In this document: one piece after another, positions 42,276-54,384 of the stretch
Position numbering within the stretch: the first letter of the stretch is position 1
Layout: every line of letters begins with the position of its first letter
Made by a program: the position numbers and the translations under genes
Notes under the pieces: generated by a model
What the model was told of the DNA's origin: nothing
What the model saw: the letters and a program-made list of their open reading frames with translations, nothing else
Databases searched by the model: none
Assembly (NCBI GenBank): GCA_016716405.1
Contig: JADJWK010000001.1
Coordinates: 2,356,001 to 2,420,000 of the forward strand
DNA length: 64,000 nucleotides
Origin: Candidatus Melainabacteria bacterium
GTDB taxonomy: Bacteria > Cyanobacteriota > Vampirovibrionia > Obscuribacterales > Obscuribacteraceae
Reading direction: 5' to 3'

Positions 42276-44531
42276 ATGAGAAAGTCACTCGTAATCTCCG
42301 AACAAGACAGCATCGCGGCTCTTCTAGAGAACGACCGTGTCGTCGAGTTTTTCGTCAACCGCGGCGAGCTGCTCCTGGGCGATATCTACACTTGCAGCGT
42401 CGAGAATATCCTTCCGGGAATCGACGCGGCCTTCGTCAATCTGGGGAAAGACAAGATGGGCTTTCTCCACGCCAATGACGTACCCGGTCAGGGACCTCTG
42501 AAAGAGAGGCTGGTGCCCAAACAGAAGCTCCTCGTGCAGATAACGAAAGAGCCTACCGGACACAAGGGACCGCGGGTATCTACCGCTATCAGCCTGCCCG
42601 GCCGGTTCCTCGTCCTCGTCCCGGAAGAGAGGGGTGTCTCGATCTCCCGCCGGATCAGCGAGTCCCGTGAGCGGGCGCGGCTGAAGTCGGTCGTCAATCT
42701 CATGAAGCCTCCAGGTATCGGGCTGATTATCAGGACCGAGGCCAAGGGACAGGGTGAAGACGAGCTCTACGAAGACTTCGAGCAGCTCTGGGATACCTGG
42801 CAGACCATCGTGTCTGAGGCCGAGGCCTCCATCGGACCGACCCTCATCTATCGTGATCAGGATCTTCTCTACAGAGTGATCAGGGACGCATATTCACATG
42901 AGGTCACCGAGATAATCGTGGATAGCCCGGATGGGCAGAAACGCGCCCAGGATTATCTGCAGGGCTGGGCCAGCAAGAATACGAAGGTCACCTTCCATAC
43001 CGGCAACGAAAGCCTTCTGGTGGCCAAGCAGATCGATCGCGAGATCGAATCGGCTCTCACCGACCGCGCCGAGCTGCCGTCGGGTGGACACTTGAATATC
43101 GAGCCCACCGAGGCCCTAACTGTCATCGACGTCAACTCCGGCCGTTTCACCAGCAGCCGTACCCAGGCTGAGACGGTACGCCGGACCAATCTCGAGGCGG
43201 CCCAGGAGATTCCCAGACAGCTGCGCCTCCGCAATATAGGAGGTATGGTTATTGTCGATTTCATCGACATGGAAAGCCGCCGGGACCAGCAGCAGGTGCT
43301 CGAGGTCTTTCAGCGCGTTCTTGAAGAGGACCGGGCCAAGCCTCAGATCGGACAGCTCTCCGACCTGGGTCTGGTCGAGCTCACCCGCCGCCGCCAGGGT
43401 CAGAGCCTGCGCGAGCTATTCACCAGCGAGTGCAGTCATTGTGTCGGACAGGGCGTTATTCCCGATCTCGAGATCGGCACCAGTGACAATCGCAAGCTCA
43501 TCACTCTCAAGGAGGACGAGACCGGCAGAGGACAGGGACGGGCGGCAGGCAAAGCTCTCAAGTCCGCTTCGGCCAGCGGCGGCAGAGTCGTTTCCACTGT
43601 AGCCGTGCCTGAGCCTGTGGCTGAAGAAGAGTTCGCGGAAGAAGACTTCCCTGATGAGTTGCTCGATCAGGTTCCGGAGGATGTTTTCGAGGACCGCGGC
43701 CGGGGACGCCGGCACTCGCGCCATGACTTCGCAGAGGACGATGAAGACGAGGAGATCTCGGCAGAAGAGAGTGCTGTGGAGGTGTCGGGAGTCACCTTTA
43801 CACCCCAGTCCAACCTCTTCGAGGAGAGTCTCAGCGAAGACGAAGAAACCAGCCTGACAAGCGACCTGACCAGAAGTATTTCTGAAGTCGAGGCGGTCTA
43901 TAACGAAATGACCGAAAAGGTGCTCCCAGCGGAGCTCGAAGGGGAGCTGGAAGGCGATGACGAAATCGAGATGGTCGAGCCTGAGATCATGGTTACCGAA
44001 GAGGAGGTATTCTTTGAGTCGAGCAGTCCCCATGAGGCCGTGGAAGGTCCGGTTTCCGGAGTCTACACGCTGAAGACCAAACCGGAGACCGACGTCGATG
44101 CCCCTCTCTCGACAGCGGTGACAGTTCCGGATGCCGAGCTTGAAAGCGTGACGGAGGAAGAAGCCAGGGTCATCGAAGCTTCCGACTCGTCGGGTTTTTT
44201 CAGCACCGGTACCGACCGGGATGAGATTGCTGTCCAGGGCGCTGTGGAAGTCGACACACTGCCCGGCAATCAGGGCAGCTACCAGGGCAGCTATCAGAAT
44301 AGCCTTGAGAACGTGGTATCAGACACAGTGTCGACCGAGGACGAAGTGGTCTTCGCCTCGGAGTCCCTGGAAGTAGTGGATGGCAACGGCGGCGAGCAGG
44401 AGAGCTCGTCCGAGACCTATGCCGGAAGCAACGGAGTTGCCGACGAGAGTACGGCAGGGCGGGAGGAGTACGATCAGCTCAAACTGGCCACTTTCGCCAC
44501 CGAATCGGAGAAGAAAGAGAGCGAGGACTAG
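42276..44531 (+). CDS. rne: ribonuclease E/G family endoribonuclease
   Basis: The 751-residue protein has an S1 domain (GDIYTCSVENILPGIDAAFV), the catalytic DNase I-like region with VIDVNSGRFTSS and VIVDFIDMESRRDQQQV (metal-binding Asp residues), and the C-terminal block RRRQGQSLRELF, followed by CSHCVGQG, the Zn-link. A long acidic, low-complexity tail from about residue 430 is probably the scaffold for partner binding. It processes and decays RNA. AGAGGA supports the ATG at 42276. The gene order radical SAM-rne recurs in Cyanobacteria-related genomes. Confidence 0.95.
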   Translation: MRKSLVISEQDSIAALLENDRVVEFFVNRGELLLGDIYTCSVENILPGIDAAFVNLGKDKMGFLHANDVPGQGPLKERLVPKQKLLVQITKEPTGHKGPRVSTAISLPGRFLVLVPEERGVSISRRISESRERARLKSVVNLMKPPGIGLIIRTEAKGQGEDELYEDFEQLWDTWQTIVSEAEASIGPTLIYRDQDLLYRVIRDAYSHEVTEIIVDSPDGQKRAQDYLQGWASKNTKVTFHTGNESLLVAKQIDREIESALTDRAELPSGGHLNIEPTEALTVIDVNSGRFTSSRTQAETVRRTNLEAAQEIPRQLRLRNIGGMVIVDFIDMESRRDQQQVLEVFQRVLEEDRAKPQIGQLSDLGLVELTRRRQGQSLRELFTSECSHCVGQGVIPDLEIGTSDNRKLITLKEDETGRGQGRAAGKALKSASASGGRVVSTVAVPEPVAEEEFAEEDFPDELLDQVPEDVFEDRGRGRRHSRHDFAEDDEDEEISAEESAVEVSGVTFTPQSNLFEESLSEDEETSLTSDLTRSISEVEAVYNEMTEKVLPAELEGELEGDDEIEMVEPEIMVTEEEVFFESSSPHEAVEGPVSGVYTLKTKPETDVDAPLSTAVTVPDAELESVTEEEARVIEASDSSGFFSTGTDRDEIAVQGAVEVDTLPGNQGSYQGSYQNSLENVVSDTVSTEDEVVFASESLEVVDGNGGEQESSSETYAGSNGVADESTAGREEYDQLKLATFATESEKKESED

Positions 44532-44544
44532 CCGGCTTCTCTGC

Positions 44545-45852
44545 TTATTCCGGTCGTCTGGTGCGAGACATGCTCAGGCTGTAACCGAAGCGCACCGAAC
44601 TCGATGTCATCTCCGGTGGCAGGATGCTAACCTCCAGGCCGGCGGTGTCATCCGCGTGGAGTAGTTCGTAGACGAATTCTTTGTCCCGGCGGAACACCTG
44701 ATCCTCTACATAGAAGGCACCCACGAAGTCGCCTTTGTAGATGTAGCCGAGACAGGTTCCCCGGTTGTTCGACAGGGATATGGCCAGGGTGGCGGTTCCC
44801 TGCTCCTGCTTGAACCAGTCGCAGATATAGTCCATGTACTCCCTTGCCGTATAGTCGTCCTTTCTGGTGACCGGATAACCAAGAAAGAGGGACGACATCG
44901 CCAGGGTTACTTCTTCCGGAAGGTCGTAGAGGGAGACCACCGTGTCGGGCGATTCCAGGTCCTGGAGCGTCAGGCTGAGTGATTCCGGGGTCGCTTTAGT
45001 ATTGGGATCGGCTTTGCTGCCATAGATGCAGCCTACGGCTCGCCCCCGGTAGAGGAGCATGGCCGCCCGGGACAGGCGGCTTTCGCAGGTGGCCTTGACG
45101 CAACCCGTGCGCATGCCGCCTTCCAGGTCGGTTATCAGCCATTCCACATCATAGTCCCCTATGCGCAGAGTTTTCAGGCTGTCTTCGTCGATGGGCGGCA
45201 TGATCAGGTCAATGGCGCGCCGGAGCTGAAACTTGCGAGCCGGCACGTTGGCGGCATAAGTGTGGAAGGCTTGCTCTTCCACCGTGGGCTGCGGTCCCGC
45301 ATAGGGCTGCGGTTGCTGGTATTGCTGGGGATCCTGGTAGGGTTGTTGAGGCTGGTAGGGTTGCTGAGGCTGGTAGGGTTGCTGAGGCTGGTAGGGTTGC
45401 TGGGCGCCGGTGTTGTACTGATTCTGGGGGCTACCAGGCTGGTGCCCGCCGGTGTTGTACTGGTTCTGGGGCGGTGCTTGAGGCTGTTGTTGAGCCTTGG
45501 CGCTGGCGAGGGACTGATGCTTGCCGGTGGAGTAGACATTGTCCAGCTCCTCGAGCTGCTCTTCCCAGTTGATGCTGCTCCTGGGCACATTCTGCTGGTT
45601 TCCGGAGCCGGCGGTGAAGCGCTCGGAGAGAAGCATGCGATTGCGGTCTACACAGACGAATTGAGCCAGGACCTCGGCTCCGACATTGTGGTGGCTGGTG
45701 GACGGCAGAAAACCGGGCAGATCATCTTTGGGAATCGTCACAGCGTAGCCACCAGGCTCTGCTTTCACGATTTTGCAGATGACGTTCTGTCCGGGCTTGT
45801 AGCCCTGAATCTTCCAGGGATTGAGTTTGCCTTTCCCGGTCTCCCTAACCAT
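44545..45852 (-). CDS. S1-like domain protein with QPYQPQ repeats and DUF4388-like C-terminal region
   Basis: The 435-residue protein begins with an S1/OB-like module (YKPGQNVICKIVKAEPGGYA, then LPGFLPSTSHH). A Gln/Pro/Tyr repeat linker follows (about 140-195). The C-terminal 230 residues contain two stretches that resemble DUF4388 beta-hairpins (GCVKATCESRLSRAAMLLY and GTCLGYIYKGDFVGAFYV). No catalytic motif is seen. An RNA- or nucleotide-linked regulatory role is only inference from the S1 module. It converges with rne, 13 bases apart. Confidence 0.65.
   Translation of the reverse strand: MVRETGKGKLNPWKIQGYKPGQNVICKIVKAEPGGYAVTIPKDDLPGFLPSTSHHNVGAEVLAQFVCVDRNRMLLSERFTAGSGNQQNVPRSSINWEEQLEELDNVYSTGKHQSLASAKAQQQPQAPPQNQYNTGGHQPGSPQNQYNTGAQQPYQPQQPYQPQQPYQPQQPYQDPQQYQQPQPYAGPQPTVEEQAFHTYAANVPARKFQLRRAIDLIMPPIDEDSLKTLRIGDYDVEWLITDLEGGMRTGCVKATCESRLSRAAMLLYRGRAVGCIYGSKADPNTKATPESLSLTLQDLESPDTVVSLYDLPEEVTLAMSSLFLGYPVTRKDDYTAREYMDYICDWFKQEQGTATLAISLSNNRGTCLGYIYKGDFVGAFYVEDQVFRRDKEFVYELLHADDTAGLEVSILPPEMTSSSVRFGYSLSMSRTRRPE
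45336..45402 (-). repeat. 18-bp in-frame tandem repeat (QQPYQP units)
   Basis: About three and a half copies of an 18-base unit (plus-strand core TTGCTGAGGCTGGTAGGG) encode repeated QQPYQP in the linker of the S1-like protein. Copies are almost identical, which suggests recent expansion; the length keeps the frame. Confidence 0.75.
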
Positions 45853-45960
45853 TGAATTGTCGGTCTCTTATGAAGGACTGAACCAGAATATGCTGACATC
45901 GAGCAAGCGGGGTGTCGGGGGTTGATATCAACATCGATATAAATGCCCTCATAGCCTATC

Positions 45961-46257
45961 TTACCGGAAAATCCGTCTTCCAAGAAAGTTGAGTGCTTTA
46001 TCCAGTAAACCGATCTGATCATGATCAGCCCACTTACCTATCTGTTCCCTGTTTGATGAATTATTCTCACCATCGCTCGAATTCTCCGAGCAGCCGCCTT
46101 TCAGCACTTTGTGGCAGCTCAGGCAGCTGGTCGAGCACTCCGTCCCGAGATCCAGGCTGTGGTTGCAGCGCGGGCACCGGGACGGGAGCGCTCCTCCCTT
46201 TATCGGAAAGCCACACTGGTCGCAGGCCGGATCCCTGGATTTATCGGCCATTGCCAT
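45961..46257 (-). CDS. small zinc-ribbon protein downstream of feoA
   Basis: From ATG 46257 (AGGGG upstream) the product has 98 residues with three Cys pairs: CDQCGFPIKGG, CPRCNHSL and CLSCHKVLKGGC. It therefore probably binds zinc at two sites. The C-terminus is polar and then basic. It overlaps the 3' end of the FeoA gene by 17 bases, so it is translated from the fur-feoA transcript. Function unknown. Confidence 0.6.
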   Translation of the reverse strand: MAMADKSRDPACDQCGFPIKGGALPSRCPRCNHSLDLGTECSTSCLSCHKVLKGGCSENSSDGENNSSNREQIGKWADHDQIGLLDKALNFLGRRIFR

Positions 46258-46489
46258 TCTCGCCCCTGGGCTCGGCGGGCTCGACGCTGACATGTCTGGC
46301 GAGATCCCTGCCTATAGCTATTTCAACATGCTTCTTGCTGATAATCACAGGACCGTTGCGGATGTTTTTCTGCACCTCGACCAGGGTGCCGGTCCCGATG
46401 CCGAACCTGATTGCCTGCATACGAACGACTTCGTCGCTCATTTCTCTGATAATCAGCCACTGGCCGTCTTTCGCTTCTGCTAGTGTCAC
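46241..46489 (-). CDS. feoA: FeoA domain protein
   Basis: The roughly 82-residue product has the FeoA SH3-like fold: LAEAKDGQWLIIREMSDEVV, MQAIRFGIGTGTLVEV and GPVIISKKHVEIAIGRDLA. FeoA assists the ferrous iron transporter FeoB or acts as an iron-regulator accessory. No feoB is in the window. The start is uncertain: GTG 46489 gives a normal FeoA length, but TTG 46507 and GTG 46522 (overlapping fur) are possible. It lies directly behind fur, which suggests iron control. Confidence 0.85.
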   Translation of the reverse strand: MTLAEAKDGQWLIIREMSDEVVRMQAIRFGIGTGTLVEVQKNIRNGPVIISKKHVEIAIGRDLARHVSVEPAEPRGENGNGR

Positions 46490-46509
46490 GCTTCTCGTTT
46501 CCCTCAAGG

Positions 46510-46974
46510 TCAGCTCTGACACTGGGGACAGAGCCCGAAAATCTTGAACTGGGCGTCCACCACCTCGAAATCGTACCTGGCCCCTATCTTGCGCCCGGCC
46601 TCTTCGAGGAAGTGATCCTCGAACTCGATGGTCTGGTTGCATCCACTGCAGATTATGTGCTGATGGGGGAGGTCGTCTTGCTTGAGCTCGTAGTGTTTGT
46701 GTCCTTCGGCGAAATCGAGCTCGCGGAGCAGACCAAGGGAGGAGAGCAGCTTCAGGGTGCGGTATGCGGTTGCCAGGCTGACATTGGTCCCGGAAGCCAC
46801 CAGCTTGGCGTGAAGCTCCTCGGCGGAGAGGTGGTGACCATGGGGAAGATCCCTGAAGATCTGGAGGATCGTCTCTCTTTGCGATGTGATCCGGTGTCCC
46901 CGCTTGCGCAGGCTATCGACCACGGGATCCACGGCCGGTTTCTCTTCTTTGTGTTGATGCGAATCTCTATCCAA
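46510..46974 (-). CDS. fur: Fur-family ferric uptake regulator
   Basis: The 154-residue regulator has the winged helix (SLRKRGHRITSQRETILQIF; VSLATAYRTLKLLSSLGLL) and the metal/dimer domain (HKHYELKQDDLPHQHIIC, CSGC, then CPQC). Both Cys pairs of the structural zinc site are present. The start is TTG at 46974, supported by GAGGGAG seven bases upstream and only 16 bases after the uvrA stop. It sits in a uvrA-fur-feoA-zinc-ribbon row. Zur or PerR cannot be excluded. Confidence 0.92.
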   Translation of the reverse strand: MDRDSHQHKEEKPAVDPVVDSLRKRGHRITSQRETILQIFRDLPHGHHLSAEELHAKLVASGTNVSLATAYRTLKLLSSLGLLRELDFAEGHKHYELKQDDLPHQHIICSGCNQTIEFEDHFLEEAGRKIGARYDFEVVDAQFKIFGLCPQCQS

Positions 46975-46990
46975 TTTCAGCTCCCTCGAA

Positions 46991-49888
<2,898 letters not shown>

Positions 49889-49981
49889 TTCAATATACTA
49901 ACAGGATTAAGTCAGAATTCAGTTTCAGGCCTATTTGAGAGGGGTACATCCTGTAATGTAGCTCTCCCGAGAGACCTCTCA

Positions 49982-52504
49982 ATGTGGCCGAAACCAAAAG
50001 GTAAAAAAGGCAAATCTCGCAAGACACAGGCTAAGCTCAAGGCAGTTAAGAGCGAAAAGGACGACGAAAACAAGAAAGCTAGTCGCCCCGAGGATGATAA
50101 GGCGAGCAGATCGTCAGAGCAATCAGAGAATCATCCGGTAACCCTTGGCGATGGCGATGAAGTAAGCGGTGTCTGGAAGGCGCGGGTTCTCAACGCCTAC
50201 AAAGAAAATCCCCGCGATTCGCATAGCCTACTGGCTACGATTCCCGGCGGCAAAGCCCGGCTCGAGGCTGGCGAGCGCCAGATCTCGGAGCTGGTGAAAG
50301 AGTCCATGGTGAAGATAGTCGATCGTATGTTCGACAACTTTCAGAATACGGCTTACAAGTTCAACCAGGTCACAGCAGGCTCCGACCTGGAGCTCACCTG
50401 GATAAGACCTACCTTCAGCGTCGAAAGCACCGGTCAGTGGGTTGGCTCCGGGCAGAGCCAGGTAGAGATTTTCGGTGGTCGTATCTCCACTCGCTACTGG
50501 ACCCTGGTGGTCCGGGGGACCGTGACCAGGATCGAAACCTTTATACTGCCCAGCGACAAGCTCCTCAGTTTCGGGACCAACCACAGCGACTATGCCCCTT
50601 ATCTCGAGCTCGTGCCCGAGTGCGATGGGCTTTCGGTCTTCTGGAAGATCGGTCAACGAGAGGTCCCGGTGGACCTCTACCCGAGCGTTTTCAGGGCTTT
50701 GCTCGACGGGCTCATTCGCTATGCCAACGAAGAAGCCGCGCCAGGCGAGCTCTTCCGCCTCGAGGATATCGGCTTTGTTTCCGAGGCACGCGAGCCGGAG
50801 CCTGTACCAGAGCATCTCCGGTCTGACAAGCCCGAGCTTCTAAGCCTTTCAGGGCCCGAGCCTGAGACCGGGTCCGAGCAGGACGAGGATGAAGGCGAGA
50901 CTGACGAAGGCCAGGGTGGGGTATTCGATCCGGGCTCCGGTTTCATTGCCGATGTCAGCTCAAAGGTCGCTTTCGAGTCCACTCAGGAAGTCGACAAGTT
51001 GCGAGAGTCGATGGTCACCCAGGAGCGTCCGCAGCCGGTCAAGACCAGGGATGATGCAGACTGGAAGATGGTAGGCGGGCAGCTTCCCCCTGCGGTGGCG
51101 CAGGAATGGCAGAGCTATATCCAGAACACCCGTGATTCCGCCGAAACTGCCGGGCTGGTTGCGCCGGCTGGAGCCAATCAGAGTACCGGTGAATGGCACC
51201 AGCTCGCATCAGGACCCGAGAACGTTTCTCTCGATGGCGTGTCCGGGCTGCCCCCGCATCTTCAAGCAATGCATGACGCCATGCAGCAAGAGATGCAGAG
51301 AGACCGGCAACAAGGGCAAAACCTGGAGCATCGCCAGGTAATGCCGCCCTTTCAGCCTTCTGGACAGATGCCTGCGGCCGGAAATCCTCAATACCAGAGC
51401 GGTCCGAATCCGGCACAACCCCCGTACCAGCAGTATCCCGCTCAGTATCAAAGCGGCCCACATCCGGCTCAGTTTCAACAGATGCCGCCGCATATGCAGA
51501 TGCCGCCTCATATGCAGATGCCGCCTCATATGCAGATGCCGCCTCAGCAGATGCCGCCGCAACAGATGCCGCCTCAGCAGATGCCGCCTCAGCAGATGCC
51601 TCAGCAGCAGATGCCGCCTCAGCCGATGCCTCAGCAGCAGATGCCACCGCCTTTTGGCATGCAGCCTCCCGGGCCGATGCCGCCCATGCAGTGGATGCAT
51701 CCGTCTCAATCTCATTATCCGTACACCCAGGGTCCGCCGGCTGAGCACGAGCAGTTTCTCCTCCGGGAAGAAGATCCGGAAGACCAGAAGCGGCAGCAGG
51801 ACCTCCACGGTCACCGTCCTATGGACGAGACACCTGCCGAGCACAGCAAATACCTGCTCAAAGACGATGATTTCGATGACGATCGCCGCGGGGCCGGTCT
51901 CAAACCGCCCAGTGCCGCCGATTATCTGGACGAAGCTCTGGAGGATCGGTTCGAAGACCAGGAAGAATATCAGGACGGGGACCGGTACGAAGAGCCCTAC
52001 GAAGGGCCCTACGAAGACCAGGAGTCAGAGGATACTGACCGGGAGCCTGAGGAGGGATACTCTGACGAGGAGGAGGAGCCCCCCTATCCCGAGGCGGAAG
52101 AAGACTCGGAGCCATACGGAGCGGACTCCCCGGATCTCATGCCGGAGAATTCCTATTTCAATCTCCCGCCGCACCAGGATCCTGCGCAATCGATTACGCC
52201 ATCCCGTGGCACCAGCCACCGACTGCCGCCTTTGCGACCTTCTCGGGGGGAACGGCAGGACGGAGCCTTCGATACGCTGCCGGCAATCAATGTGGAGGCG
52301 GACCTCGATTTGACCGATGCTCTCAATGTTCTTTTGACCGCCGTCGATCGGCAGGTAGAGATTCTTTCCAGGCAGGGCGCCGAAGCCTTTTCTCAAAAGG
52401 ACTTCAAACGTGCCGAGGTGATCGTGAGACTGTCCGAGCGACTCACCGAGTTCAAAGCCGATGCCGCCAGCTTGCTCGATCTCCTGGATAACAACGAAGA
52501 ATAG
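49982..52504 (+). CDS. large low-complexity protein with MPPQQ repeats and a conserved N-terminal domain; unknown function
   Basis: From ATG 49982 the product is 840 residues. It has a Lys-rich start, then a folded part at about 60-270 (YLELVPECDGLSVFWKIGQ and FRALLDGLIRYANEEA). A long disordered region follows with MPPHMQ and MPPQQ repeats, two matching motifs AEHEQFLLREED and AEHSKYLLKDDD, a very acidic stretch with YEEPYEGPYED repeats, and a C-terminal helical domain (LNVLLTAVDRQVEILSRQG). No membrane segment or enzyme motif is seen. The frame is open further back into uvrA antisense; ATG 49982 is the first reasonable start. Confidence 0.65.
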   Translation: MWPKPKGKKGKSRKTQAKLKAVKSEKDDENKKASRPEDDKASRSSEQSENHPVTLGDGDEVSGVWKARVLNAYKENPRDSHSLLATIPGGKARLEAGERQISELVKESMVKIVDRMFDNFQNTAYKFNQVTAGSDLELTWIRPTFSVESTGQWVGSGQSQVEIFGGRISTRYWTLVVRGTVTRIETFILPSDKLLSFGTNHSDYAPYLELVPECDGLSVFWKIGQREVPVDLYPSVFRALLDGLIRYANEEAAPGELFRLEDIGFVSEAREPEPVPEHLRSDKPELLSLSGPEPETGSEQDEDEGETDEGQGGVFDPGSGFIADVSSKVAFESTQEVDKLRESMVTQERPQPVKTRDDADWKMVGGQLPPAVAQEWQSYIQNTRDSAETAGLVAPAGANQSTGEWHQLASGPENVSLDGVSGLPPHLQAMHDAMQQEMQRDRQQGQNLEHRQVMPPFQPSGQMPAAGNPQYQSGPNPAQPPYQQYPAQYQSGPHPAQFQQMPPHMQMPPHMQMPPHMQMPPQQMPPQQMPPQQMPPQQMPQQQMPPQPMPQQQMPPPFGMQPPGPMPPMQWMHPSQSHYPYTQGPPAEHEQFLLREEDPEDQKRQQDLHGHRPMDETPAEHSKYLLKDDDFDDDRRGAGLKPPSAADYLDEALEDRFEDQEEYQDGDRYEEPYEGPYEDQESEDTDREPEEGYSDEEEEPPYPEAEEDSEPYGADSPDLMPENSYFNLPPHQDPAQSITPSRGTSHRLPPLRPSRGERQDGAFDTLPAINVEADLDLTDALNVLLTAVDRQVEILSRQGAEAFSQKDFKRAEVIVRLSERLTEFKADAASLLDLLDNNEE
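51483..51655 (+). repeat. short in-frame repeats encoding MPPHMQ/MPPQQ
   Basis: A run of 15- and 18-base units built on ATGCCGCCTCA encodes alternating MPPHMQ, MPPQQ and MPQQQ. All are multiples of three, so copy changes alter only linker length in the 840-residue protein. Confidence 0.75.
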
Positions 52505-52514
52505 CGAATCGGCT

Positions 52515-54209
52515 TCAGAGCTCGGGTTGTCCCTCGCCTGGCGGCTTTTCGCCCCAGTCTGTCTTATAGATGAAATCGATCAGGACGCGCCGCATATCAG
52601 GACTGACAGCCACACCATATACGATACCGGCTGCGGCAATGGCAATGAGGATCTTGGCTGCCAGGGCTCCTTTGCTTGCCGGTTCCCGACCGGTGCGCAT
52701 TTTGCCGCCGGTATTGCCGATGCCGGAGATTCTGCTGCCGGTGTTGCTTCTGGTGTTGCTTCTGGCTGCCATCCTGCTGCCCGTGTTGCTCCTCATACCG
52801 GATGAGGTGGTTTTGCCGGAGTTTCGCCTGGCGGGCCTGCGAGCGGGCGAGGGCTCCTCCTGTCTTTCCGGTGCTCTCGCCTGTCTGGATTCGGGCTCCA
52901 GAGTGGAGGTTTTCTTGATCAGGCTCTCGAGTCTCGGAGAGTTTCGCTCCGTCGCTTCGAATGGCTCCATGGGCGTACTAGCCGAGACAATCTCTGGATC
53001 CGAGACGCCCCGTACGAGGTGCCTGGTAATCTCATCCACCCCTGTGCCTTTCTCTTCGGGGATTGCGATCGATCCAGAGATCGATCCCGGGCTCATGTCC
53101 TGACCGGGAGGGATCGGCTCGAGAATGGTGTCGGCTGGCGCCGCAACCTGAATCTCTTCCACCTTCTTTTTCATGAAGCCCCAGACTGGTCTCGATCCGG
53201 TGCTTTCGGGACGGTCGTCAGGACAGAACAAATTGGCGGTATTGAGAGCCCTTTCCAGATCCGACTTCATCTCATTCATCGACTGGTAGCGCTCATCAGG
53301 TGATTTCTGAAGAGCACGAAAGACGATCATTTCGAGGGCCGCAGGGATTTTGAGTTCGGGGCAGACATCCGAGAAGGGGGCCGGAGGCTCCGAGATTTGC
53401 ATTGTCATGGTTTCGACATAGTTTCGGCCGAGGAAAGGGACTTCTCCGGTGAGGCTCTCGTACATCACCACGCCAAGGGAGTAGATGTCGGTGCGGGCAT
53501 CAATCGTGGTGCCCATGCCCTGCTCCGGGCTCATATATATCGGACTCCCCCAGACCTCTCCCATCCTTGTGAGTTTGGCAGCATCTTCGGCGAGTTTTGC
53601 GATGCCGAAGTCGACGATCTTCACATAGTCTCTTGTGTCGCCCATCTCTACCAGCATGATATTGCCTGGCTTGATGTCACGATGGATGGCTCCATGTTTG
53701 TGGGCATGGGCTATTGCAGCTGCGACCTGGACGAAGATGTCTTGAAAGCGCTCCGGCTTCAGGGCCCCTTCGCGCTTGAGCACCTGATTGAGGCTGACTC
53801 CGATCAGGTAGTCCATCACGAAAAAGGGCTGGCCGTGCTTGCTGGTCCCGTAATCGTGCACGCTCACGATCCGGGGATGATTGAGCCGGTGGAGCACCTC
53901 CGCCTCCAGCCGGAAGCGTTTCACCAGGACCTCGTCCCCCATGCCCTGGGTCCGGAGAGCCTTGAGAGCCACTATCTTGCCGGTGTGCATGTCTTTGGCC
54001 CGATAAACGAGGCTCATTCCGCCCTTTCCCAGGATGGAGAGAACAAAGTAACGGTCCTTAAGGAACGTTCCGACCAGTAGATCGAGCTTGTCTTTCGGCA
54101 CCCTCACCCGGTAGCAGAGAGGGGCCAGGGGCTGGCCTGTCGGGCTTCCACGCGCCAGGGCGCGATCGATCCGGAGCGACAGATATTTGAGTGTTTCTTT
54201 GCTGAGCAT
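52515..54209 (-). CDS. Hanks-type serine/threonine protein kinase with C-terminal TM segment
   Basis: The 564-residue protein carries a full kinase domain: P-loop GKGGMS at 61-66, Lys83 in VALKAL, HRDIKPGN at 176-183 with catalytic Asp178, DFG at 200-202, and SPEQG in the activation region. A basic, Ser/Arg-rich juxtamembrane region follows, with TGSRMAARSNTRSNTGSR-type repeats, then one membrane segment (ILIAIAAAGIVYGVAV) and a short outer tail with no PASTA domains. All key catalytic residues are present, so it should be active. It converges with the 840-residue protein gene, whose acidic Ser-rich region is a conceivable target. Confidence 0.93.
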   Translation of the reverse strand: MLSKETLKYLSLRIDRALARGSPTGQPLAPLCYRVRVPKDKLDLLVGTFLKDRYFVLSILGKGGMSLVYRAKDMHTGKIVALKALRTQGMGDEVLVKRFRLEAEVLHRLNHPRIVSVHDYGTSKHGQPFFVMDYLIGVSLNQVLKREGALKPERFQDIFVQVAAAIAHAHKHGAIHRDIKPGNIMLVEMGDTRDYVKIVDFGIAKLAEDAAKLTRMGEVWGSPIYMSPEQGMGTTIDARTDIYSLGVVMYESLTGEVPFLGRNYVETMTMQISEPPAPFSDVCPELKIPAALEMIVFRALQKSPDERYQSMNEMKSDLERALNTANLFCPDDRPESTGSRPVWGFMKKKVEEIQVAAPADTILEPIPPGQDMSPGSISGSIAIPEEKGTGVDEITRHLVRGVSDPEIVSASTPMEPFEATERNSPRLESLIKKTSTLEPESRQARAPERQEEPSPARRPARRNSGKTTSSGMRSNTGSRMAARSNTRSNTGSRISGIGNTGGKMRTGREPASKGALAAKILIAIAAAGIVYGVAVSPDMRRVLIDFIYKTDWGEKPPGEGQPEL

Positions 54210-54384
54210 CAGGCCCGAATCTGCTCGTCCTGTCCGGAGGTTCCCCTTGGTATCCGTATCAGTGCCGACACAGATGAATGTTCCCGGTATTTTTTGACTG
54301 TAATCTCGTCCGGGGTCAGGTGTTGCCTGATTCGGGGTCGGACAGGCAGGCGAGTGGTGTCGCTGATAGTGCGATCTGAACGCC

